From NCBI GenBank assembly GCA_016291915.1, contig JAEEZP010000005.1:1-12600 (forward strand): a stretch of 12,600 nucleotides of DNA, given 5' to 3'. Positions 6,759 through 12,600 of the stretch are shown piece after piece (position 1 is the stretch's first letter; each line of letters opens with the position of its first letter). A program made the position numbers and the translations under genes. The notes below the pieces were generated by a model, which made no database searches, was not told the origin of the DNA, and saw only the letters and a program-made list of their open reading frames with translations. The DNA comes from Prevotella sp. (lineage in GTDB: Bacteria; Bacteroidota; Bacteroidia; Bacteroidales; Bacteroidaceae).

Positions 6759-7742
6759 ATGCCTAAAAGAATCAGTTGGAAAAAAGGCATGCGTCTCACC
6801 GATGAGGTGCTGCTTGCTGCCGACCAATACATGGAGGAATCAATCAGTCATGGTATTGCCGTGGCTGCTGGAGGCCGCTTCGGTCTGTTTACCCCCACCC
6901 ATCCTTTTAAACTATCACTGAGCATCTCAAGAGGATTTGTCGAGGTGGAGTCGCTTTCATGTATGGCTATTACCCGTGCGGGAGATATTATTGACGTCAA
7001 GTATAACACCCAATACTCCAATTCGTTTGACACACGTGTAGAGATACCCAACGTAGACGATACGAGAGAACTGTTCCTGGTTATCAGCGTAGAGCCGGAA
7101 GATTGGAAAGAAGGTAACAACGGATATATGGAACCCAGTTATACGTTCTCACTCATCGGACCAAATCAAGCCATCAGTGACCACGCTGTACCTATCGGAC
7201 GAATTGTTTACGATGAAGGATGGAGAGAGGATAATGTCAACTTTGTTCCTCCTTGCCTTTATTTGTCGGCCCACAATAAGTTCATGGAACTGCACAGTCA
7301 GTTTATCTCTTTGTTGCAGACTATCGACAGTAAGACACGTAACCAGATAGAGACCGGAGCTCACGATGCCATCAGCATATACTGGCCAGTAGTACAACAG
7401 ATACTTATCATGGCTAACACCGAACAAGAAACCATGACACCACAGCAACTGTTGTCGGCTGTTCAACGTGTAGTGGGAACCTTTACTTGTGCTTGTGATC
7501 TCGACAATGTGCTTACGTTGGAGGATGCTGAGGTCTTCCGTAACTACACAAGAGTACCTTTCAACTATCGGATTGCCTATATTCGCATCAAGCAGGGGTT
7601 GGGAATGTGTTACGCTATCACTGAGAAGATTGACAAGTTCAGCTTACTTAAAAAAGAAGAACCCGCTCCTCCTCCACCCCCACAGCCGAAGCCGGAGCCA
7701 AAGCCCGATCCACGTCGTTTCTGGGAAGGTAAACAGATATGA
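6759..7742 (+). CDS. tssK: T6SS baseplate subunit TssK (short, with Pro-rich tail)
   Basis: TssK trimers link the baseplate wedges to the membrane complex. The protein starts like TssK: ISWKKGMRL at residues 4-12, followed by a helix with DQYMEESI, equivalent to the W-x-x-G-M-x-L...D-x-Y start of the family. A strand-rich shell follows (FKLSLSISRGFVEV, then MAITRAGDIIDV). The middle is helical (FISLLQTIDSKTRNQIE). The protein has 327 residues against about 440-450 in proteobacteria, so the usual C-terminal receptor domain is reduced or diverged. Residues 302-318 form a Pro/Lys/Glu tail (PAPPPPPQPKPEPKPDP) before a short RRFWEGKQI end. In classical systems the C-terminal part of TssK contacts TssL and TssM. 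Those are not visible here, so the altered C-terminus may match a different membrane partner. It follows tssG by 10 bp, and its stop overlaps the tssE start by 4 bp (ATGA). Confidence 0.8.
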   Translation: MPKRISWKKGMRLTDEVLLAADQYMEESISHGIAVAAGGRFGLFTPTHPFKLSLSISRGFVEVESLSCMAITRAGDIIDVKYNTQYSNSFDTRVEIPNVDDTRELFLVISVEPEDWKEGNNGYMEPSYTFSLIGPNQAISDHAVPIGRIVYDEGWREDNVNFVPPCLYLSAHNKFMELHSQFISLLQTIDSKTRNQIETGAHDAISIYWPVVQQILIMANTEQETMTPQQLLSAVQRVVGTFTCACDLDNVLTLEDAEVFRNYTRVPFNYRIAYIRIKQGLGMCYAITEKIDKFSLLKKEEPAPPPPPQPKPEPKPDPRRFWEGKQI

Positions 7743-8230
7743 GATTTGTCAGTACACCCATACAGTTTATTGATTCGGGCACAAAACTGCTGCGTAACAT
7801 TGAGGACCGCATACAGATGCTCGACAATCTGGTAGAACTCATTGTGTTCACCCCACGTGGAGACTTTGAGGCAGACTTGGATTTTGGCTTCGAGTATTGG
7901 AATCATGAGTTCTCCAATGTTCACTATCGTGAGTTCAACGCCAGTCAAGGTACTAAATCATCCAGTCTTTACAATGAAATAACCAAGAAGGAATGTGAAG
8001 ACAGTATCAAGCAGAGTCTGGCGGCCTATGAACCGATGTTGAAGAATGTTACGGTAAGTATCGAACTTGATGCCGCATCTCAGCGACAACGTCGTAAACG
8101 GCGTGTCGCATCAAAATACGCAGTAAACGTAATTGTTGAAGGTGGTATCGACGATGGATTAGGTGTTCTTCGACCCTACCGAAAAGTCGTGGTATTCCTC
8201 GTGGAGCCTACGGTTAAACGACAAATATAA
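7739..8230 (+). CDS. tssE: T6SS baseplate wedge protein TssE (gp25-like)
   Basis: TssE is the gp25-like wedge protein that seeds sheath polymerisation at the cytoplasmic baseplate. The 163-residue sequence has the gp25 arrangement: an N-terminal helix (LLRNIEDRIQMLDNLVELI), then strand FTPRGDFEADLDFGF (residues 37-51), which corresponds to the L-x-T-x-x-G-E-R-x...D-F-G core of the family. After that come a helix with EDSIKQSLAAYEPML and a strand, NVTVSIELDA. The Arg of the usual Gly-Glu-Arg core is not at its normal place. Residues 118-124 are very basic (QRRKRRV). The ATG overlaps the end of tssK in an ATGA junction, which suggests translational coupling and therefore stoichiometric synthesis. 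The next gene starts 6 bp downstream. Confidence 0.82.
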   Translation: MRFVSTPIQFIDSGTKLLRNIEDRIQMLDNLVELIVFTPRGDFEADLDFGFEYWNHEFSNVHYREFNASQGTKSSSLYNEITKKECEDSIKQSLAAYEPMLKNVTVSIELDAASQRQRRKRRVASKYAVNVIVEGGIDDGLGVLRPYRKVVVFLVEPTVKRQI

Positions 8231-8236
8231 TCAACC

Positions 8237-10024
8237 ATGGATGTAGATTTAGAGAAAAGAATCAATGAAGCCATAGCAACCATGCAACAGATCCTGCCGG
8301 AAGCTGTTGACATCTATCAACTTGATCCGATGGCAAAGATCATGCTGGTGGCATTGGTCAGTGAGACTTCCAAAATACAGGATTACGCAGATGGAATGTT
8401 CCAGCAAATCGTAGAACGTTTCTGCACGGACTTTATCCCACGCAAAGAGGTAAACGCCATGCCGGCAATCAGTCTGATACAACCGACACTCACCGCCGAC
8501 AATAATAATTTATTCTTCATCGAGTCGGGGGCTTCATTCAGCTATAAATCTCCTGTAAAGGATGTACAACTAAAGTATATCCCGATTTTCAATACTGCCA
8601 TACTGCCCTACAGCGAGTTGTATCTGGTGAACCACAGATGTCTGCGATATCCCGGAGGAAACGTAAAGGTTGATCTAGATAAGGCTAACAGCCTATGGAT
8701 AGGTATCTGCACACCAGTTGGAGTGAACTGCCTTCAAGGACTCTCACTTATGCTGCGAGGCACACAAGGTATTGTTCCAGAACATGTCTATGTCGGACCA
8801 GAGAGTGTGGAAATCAACTTCGCCTCTATGTCGGAAATGGAAAAGATTGAGATGGCTGACCCCTTTGATGCACAACAGGTATCGGGTAACTACTTCTCAT
8901 TCATAGAGAGCTGGAAAGAGAACCTGCTCAGCATGACCGACACCACCCTGTTGTATCTCACCGATGCTACCAAAGACCGTGACATGTTCAAGCACCGTGC
9001 ATACCCCCGAGTATTCCAAAAATCACTTGAGAACGAGACGCTCGACATCTTTAAACAGAATACGATATGGCTCAGGATGGACTTTCCCGAAGGATATGTG
9101 GTTCCCGACGACTGCTCCGTCACTTTGGGAGTGGTGCCTGTCACAAACATCGAAGTGAATAATATCATGCTCACACAGGCACAACCTATAGCTAAACTCC
9201 AAGGTGACGAAAACTCCTTCTTTCTCGATATCCTTGAGACAAGCACGGAGTCTAACCGTCAGGGATTCTCGATGAACAAAGATGATATCCTTGTGAGAGA
9301 CTTCGATGCCAAGTGCTACAATAACGCCGATCTTTATCGAGATGTGAGGAATCTCTACAACCGTTTTATCGACGACTACTATGCCTTCATCGAATACAAC
9401 GGTATCAGGGATGGTGAGGTTCTCAAGAAACTGCGGGAAACCATTAACAAGTTGGGTAAGAGTGTGGGTCTGCAGAACCAACAGTTCAAGTTCGACAGCG
9501 GTACTTACGTAATGAAGAATATGGATAGCTCTTCAGCCATCATGAATACGAGCGTACGCTTCATCACCACCAAGGGAGCTGCAGGAAATGCACCGCGCGT
9601 GGGAGAGACAATGGACTGTAAGGATCTCCCCGGCGTAGAACAAAAAGCTACTGTAGTGGCATCAGGTATGGGCGGCACAGACAAGGCTTCTGCTGATGAG
9701 CGCTATGAACTGTTGAGATACTACTCGCTGACGAACGACCGTCTGTACACCCGTATGGACATCGATGCTTTCCTCAGAAAAGAGATCATCTCAGAGTTTG
9801 GACTCGAGGAGTTCAATCGCATCTTTATTAACATCTCCGTTGAAGGTGTCGGAGGTGAACACGGTCTTCAGCGTGGACTCTATATCGACCTCTCGTTCAA
9901 AGATCGCACCAACTATGAGCATGCTGTAAATATATCATTTGACACACTGATGCAGCAGCGCATCACCAACAAGTCATGTATCGCCATGCCCATCATTGTA
10001 ACGCTTAAGAACTTAGATGACTGA
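8237..10024 (+). CDS. tssF: T6SS baseplate subunit TssF
   Basis: TssF forms the main arms of the baseplate wedge, two copies per TssG, and contacts the hub. The 595-residue length matches the family. The N-terminus has the expected helical region with a D-P-x...L-V...S-x-x-Q-D pattern (DPMAKIMLVALVSETSKIQDYAD) and then the segment ending in a Pro (FIPRKEVNAMPAISLIQP). Residues about 155-170 (ICTPVGVNCLQGLSLMLRG) and about 297-320 (LGVVPVTNIEVNNIML, then QAQPIAK) fit the conserved TssF core in which a V-P-V-x-N motif precedes an acidic or polar strand. The C-terminal third carries the trunk domain. Near residue 500 it reads DERYELLRYYSLTNDRLYTRMDIDAFL, a helical dimerisation-like region. The ATG lies 6 bp after the tssE stop, and the coding end overlaps the next gene by 8 bp if that gene starts at 10017. 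Confidence 0.82.
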   Translation: MDVDLEKRINEAIATMQQILPEAVDIYQLDPMAKIMLVALVSETSKIQDYADGMFQQIVERFCTDFIPRKEVNAMPAISLIQPTLTADNNNLFFIESGASFSYKSPVKDVQLKYIPIFNTAILPYSELYLVNHRCLRYPGGNVKVDLDKANSLWIGICTPVGVNCLQGLSLMLRGTQGIVPEHVYVGPESVEINFASMSEMEKIEMADPFDAQQVSGNYFSFIESWKENLLSMTDTTLLYLTDATKDRDMFKHRAYPRVFQKSLENETLDIFKQNTIWLRMDFPEGYVVPDDCSVTLGVVPVTNIEVNNIMLTQAQPIAKLQGDENSFFLDILETSTESNRQGFSMNKDDILVRDFDAKCYNNADLYRDVRNLYNRFIDDYYAFIEYNGIRDGEVLKKLRETINKLGKSVGLQNQQFKFDSGTYVMKNMDSSSAIMNTSVRFITTKGAAGNAPRVGETMDCKDLPGVEQKATVVASGMGGTDKASADERYELLRYYSLTNDRLYTRMDIDAFLRKEIISEFGLEEFNRIFINISVEGVGGEHGLQRGLYIDLSFKDRTNYEHAVNISFDTLMQQRITNKSCIAMPIIVTLKNLDD

Positions 10025-11345
10025 TATGGAATATAATCACGAGAACCCTATCTATCCTCGGTTAGCTTTCTACGATAGTAGAATGATTCAGGATGTTCAG
10101 CAAAAGCTGAACGCCATCAGTATGTATCTCCACCGTCGCTGGACAATCATCCCCGAAACCGGTGAGATGGATGATGATACAAAAGAAGCCATCAGGAATT
10201 TTCAACAATGGCAGTATCTCTCTCCTACCGGTGAGATTGACAGCGATACGCAGATGAGGGTCGATGATATATACCGTTGGAGTCAACGGGCTTCTCAAAC
10301 TATGATTCGAGAATCTCAAGACTATATGGAGATCAGTAGGCCGATGCTAACACCGGAAACACTCAGCAAACGTACACTCCTTATAATCCTTGTACTCTTC
10401 GCTGTCACCACACTAAGGGCACAGTCATCATCCGATATCCTCAGCTATATCAGTAAGTACAAGGATATTGCCCTCGACCAGGAGAAACAGTTTGGCATAC
10501 CGGCAACCATCACACTGGCACAAGGTATCCTTGAATCGGGTGCAGGGCGTAGCGGACTGACTAAGAATGCGAACAACCACTTTGGCATCAAGGCATTCGG
10601 CGGATGGACAGGACCTATCTATCAGGCATGGGATGACGAACCTAATAAAAGTCGTTTCCGTGTGTACAGCAGTGCAGCAGAGTCATTCCGCGACCACTCT
10701 CTCTTCCTGAAGAACAATAGCCGCTACCGCAGTCTGTTCTCCAAGAGTGTCTATGACTACCGTGGATGGGCTATCGGACTGCAGAAAGCAGGCTATGCCA
10801 CAGCCACTACCTATGCCATCGCCCTCATCGGTTTCATCGATTCCTACCGATTATACGAGCTAAACGGTGGTGTGAAGTTGCGTGCCGGTAAGACCGTGGT
10901 GATTACCCGTCAGGCCACAGCCACCCAGAAGGCGAAGTTCGATGCTTCCTGTCAGGCGGCCGATGACGAGTTGTCGGAAGAGGAAGAGACCGTTGCCAAT
11001 GCTGTGAAACGTTATGTGGTGGATATCAACGATGTACGGTGTACCATTCTTTACCCAGGTATGACACTGTCAAGCATCGCCATGAAATACGATATTCCTA
11101 AAGAAAAACTGCTCGAATATAATGAGGTAGGCAGTGAGAAAGATATCCATGAGGGAGACATCGTCTTCATAGCTAAGAAAAAGAACAAATATACGGGTGC
11201 ACAAGACTATTACCGAGTGAAAAAAGGTGATACGCTCTATGGCATCTCGCAGGAATTCGGTATAAAATATGCTAATTTAGCTAAAATGAATAATAAAGAT
11301 ATCTTTTCTCAGTTAAAAGAAGGGGAAAAGATCCAACTAAAATAA
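10017..11345 (+). CDS. Glucosaminidase (GH73-type) with two LysM modules and N-terminal PG-binding-like domain
   Basis: This 442-residue protein is predicted to cleave peptidoglycan glycan strands so that the secretion apparatus can cross the wall. Residues about 14-88 resemble a PG_binding_1-type domain (VQQKLNAISMYL, then GEMDDDTKEAIRNFQQWQYL). Residues 118-136 form a hydrophobic stretch (LLIILVLFAVTTLRAQ) that looks exactly like a signal peptide core with an A-Q end, but it is internal. Residues 142-285 are a glucosaminidase domain with catalytic Glu E173 in ITLAQGILESGAG and the family motif NNHFGIKAF. Two LysM modules follow, at about 332-387 and 398-442. The start is uncertain: 10017 overlaps the tssF stop, ATG 10026 lies one base beyond it, and an internal ATG at residue 110 would give a plain secreted enzyme without the N-terminal domain. 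Coupling to tssF favours the early starts. The C-terminal part is firm; the role of the N-terminal domain is unclear. Confidence 0.85.
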   Translation: MTDMEYNHENPIYPRLAFYDSRMIQDVQQKLNAISMYLHRRWTIIPETGEMDDDTKEAIRNFQQWQYLSPTGEIDSDTQMRVDDIYRWSQRASQTMIRESQDYMEISRPMLTPETLSKRTLLIILVLFAVTTLRAQSSSDILSYISKYKDIALDQEKQFGIPATITLAQGILESGAGRSGLTKNANNHFGIKAFGGWTGPIYQAWDDEPNKSRFRVYSSAAESFRDHSLFLKNNSRYRSLFSKSVYDYRGWAIGLQKAGYATATTYAIALIGFIDSYRLYELNGGVKLRAGKTVVITRQATATQKAKFDASCQAADDELSEEEETVANAVKRYVVDINDVRCTILYPGMTLSSIAMKYDIPKEKLLEYNEVGSEKDIHEGDIVFIAKKKNKYTGAQDYYRVKKGDTLYGISQEFGIKYANLAKMNNKDIFSQLKEGEKIQLK

Positions 11346-11353
11346 TCTGAGTA

Positions 11354-12600
11354 ATGATCGATTTAGGACACATCGCCCAAAAAGGCGAACTTTTCGATGG
11401 GCGTTACAAACTGTTGCGGCCATTGAGCACAGAGGGAGGATCGGCAGACGTATGGCTGGCATTAGACGCCAATACAGTAAACGACCGTAAACGACTCTTT
11501 CAACCGGAGCCACTGACCGACGAGGTGGTGGAGGAGCTACAGGGATTACGTGTAGCCATCAAGATCTACCGTCCGAAAAACGCGTTGGATATAGAGGGAG
11601 AACAGCAGTTCCGTGATGAGTTTAAGATTGTCTTCAACTGTCATCATGCAAACCTTATCCACCCCACCTATTTCTCCATATACCATGATACGCCCTATCT
11701 GGTGCTGCCCTACTGCGAACAAGGATCAGCAGCTAACCTCATAGGCCATATGAAGGACCCCAAAGAACTGTGGAAATTCATCAGTGACGTAGCATCCGGA
11801 CTGAGCTATCTGCACGACAGCAAGCCACCCATCATTCATCAGGATGTAAAACCCGCTAACGTACTCATCGACGATAATAATAACTATGCCATCACCGACT
11901 TTGGTATCTCTGCCAATTTCGGGCGCAATAAACATCTTTATTATTACGATGATGAGAACAGCGGCACATTGGCCTATATGGCTCCCGAACGTTTCCACGA
12001 AGGCGTAGAGCCCATGCCGCAAAGTGATATCTGGGGATTCGGTGCTGCCCTCTGCGAGATTCTTACTGGTAATGTACCCTTCGGAGAAACCGGAGGTCAT
12101 GAACAGAAGGGCCCTGAGGTACCACTGCCGAAGATACCCGGAGTATCGCCAGATATCCAGCGACTCATTCATGCTTGTCTCGACTATGACCCGGCTAAAC
12201 GTCCTACCGCACGTCAGATTATGGATGCCGCGCGTTTCCGTCAGTATCCGGTGAAATCGAGGAAATGGCTCTATACCCTACTCGGAATACTCGGTGTTGC
12301 CATCATCGGGTGCGCACTTTTCTTCCTCACGAAGAACCAGAATGTACCGGAACCGGGTCGCCCAGCCGAAGAAGTGTACCAAGAGGCACTTGCACGCATG
12401 AACAGCGATAATGTAGATACCCTGAAAGCCGGTATGGAACAGATGGACAGTCTTTCGCGTGTTAACTATATCCCAGCTATCTACGAGATGGCCTTCACCT
12501 ATGGATGGTACTCCGATGAGATGTCTGTGAAACGTAAGAAGATGCTTGGCATTGAAATGGATGAGAATTTCCTGCCAAAGCGTGATCACTATAGCAACCG
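11354..12600 (+). CDS. Membrane-anchored Ser/Thr protein kinase, truncated by the window edge
   Basis: The ATG at 11354 lies 8 bp after the previous stop and opens a frame that reaches the right edge without a stop (415 codons plus two bases). The N-terminal domain is a Hanks-type kinase: a Gly-rich loop variant (STEGGSADVWLA, residues 25-36), Lys K70 in VAIK, αC Glu probably E89, catalytic loop HQDVKPAN (162-169) with D164, K166 and N169, DFG at 182-184, and APE at 210-212. Gln replaces Arg in the usual HRD, so this is a non-RD kinase. One membrane helix follows at about 305-325 (WLYTLLGILGVAIIGCALFF). Beyond it the chain is likely periplasmic, helical and repeat-like, beginning with AEEVYQEALARM, perhaps TPR/Sel1-like. 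The kinase domain would face the cytoplasm. Together with the upstream FHA-like domain it suggests a PpkA-Fha-like control of the secretion system; that pairing is inference. Confidence 0.85.
   Translation, partial: MIDLGHIAQKGELFDGRYKLLRPLSTEGGSADVWLALDANTVNDRKRLFQPEPLTDEVVEELQGLRVAIKIYRPKNALDIEGEQQFRDEFKIVFNCHHANLIHPTYFSIYHDTPYLVLPYCEQGSAANLIGHMKDPKELWKFISDVASGLSYLHDSKPPIIHQDVKPANVLIDDNNNYAITDFGISANFGRNKHLYYYDDENSGTLAYMAPERFHEGVEPMPQSDIWGFGAALCEILTGNVPFGETGGHEQKGPEVPLPKIPGVSPDIQRLIHACLDYDPAKRPTARQIMDAARFRQYPVKSRKWLYTLLGILGVAIIGCALFFLTKNQNVPEPGRPAEEVYQEALARMNSDNVDTLKAGMEQMDSLSRVNYIPAIYEMAFTYGWYSDEMSVKRKKMLGIEMDENFLPKRDHYSN

Larger units (their letters stand above)
15..12600 (+). other. Co-directional T6SS-associated operon segment
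   Basis: All ten genes lie on one strand. Spacings are 21, 2, 6, 12 and 10 bp, a 4-bp overlap (tssK/tssE), 6 bp, an 8-bp overlap or 1-bp gap (tssF/glucosaminidase), and 8 bp. No internal terminator hairpin or promoter is evident in these gaps, and no gap is long enough to hold one comfortably. I infer a single transcript that continues past both edges, linking the JAB/RING/E1 genes to the tssG-K-E-F baseplate set and the kinase. Confidence 0.75.

Noticed and set aside
9023..9481. Minus-strand open frame of 152 codons inside tssF
   Set aside because: It lies wholly within a well-supported TssF coding region, with no ribosome binding site or recognisable motif. The same holds for the other minus-strand frames across the window.
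5867..11345. Contractile-tail prophage or extracellular injection system
   Set aside because: TssK- and TssG-like proteins plus membrane-anchored partners fit a T6SS. No phage head, terminase or tail-fibre genes and no phage-like lysis cassette are visible.

Overview
The window is a tightly packed gene block, all on the plus strand, from a Bacteroidota genome. A Prevotella-like Bacteroidales is my best guess. The grounds are moderate GC, weak Shine-Dalgarno signals before most starts, signal peptides ending in ...SAQ, and a type VI secretion system (T6SS) baseplate set whose members are shorter and more divergent than the proteobacterial ones, as in the Bacteroidota-type system (T6SSiii). Ten genes are visible. 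Gaps are 1 to 21 bp or short overlaps, so the window looks like the interior of one long operon. No non-coding stretch exceeds about 25 bp, and I see no internal promoter, terminator, RNA gene, IS element or CRISPR array.

The left half (15-5854) is unusual. After a Gln-rich protein whose start is uncertain come three genes with hallmarks of ubiquitin-type chemistry. The first is a membrane-anchored JAB/MPN protein with a complete JAMM metalloprotease motif (465-2249). The second is a large membrane protein with a periplasmic vWA-like domain, a cytoplasmic RING-H2-like zinc finger, a multi-pass membrane region and a C-terminal FHA-like domain (2252-4633). The third is a ThiF/E1-type activating enzyme whose C-terminus resembles the ubiquitin-fold domain of eukaryotic E1s such as UBA3 (4640-5854). 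I see no E2 and no ubiquitin-like modifier in the window.

The right half (5867-10024) encodes the T6SS baseplate wedge set in the order TssG, TssK, TssE, TssF. It is followed by a peptidoglycan glucosaminidase with two LysM modules and an odd N-terminal peptidoglycan-binding-like domain (10017-11345). Last is a membrane-anchored Ser/Thr protein kinase that runs off the right edge (11354-12600).

My reading is a Bacteroidota contractile secretion locus with two regulatory layers. One is a kinase/FHA phosphorylation circuit, similar in concept to the PpkA-Fha pathway of proteobacterial T6SS. The other is a putative ubiquitin-like conjugation and deconjugation module (E1, RING-like candidate E3, JAMM peptidase) carried on the envelope-spanning components. 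TssJ, TssL and TssM, the usual membrane complex, are not in the window. The membrane-anchored JAB and vWA/RING/FHA proteins are candidates for part of an alternative membrane complex. Sheath, tube, spike and ClpV genes are not visible and would be expected outside the window. The coupling of ubiquitin-like machinery to a T6SS baseplate operon is the most notable feature.
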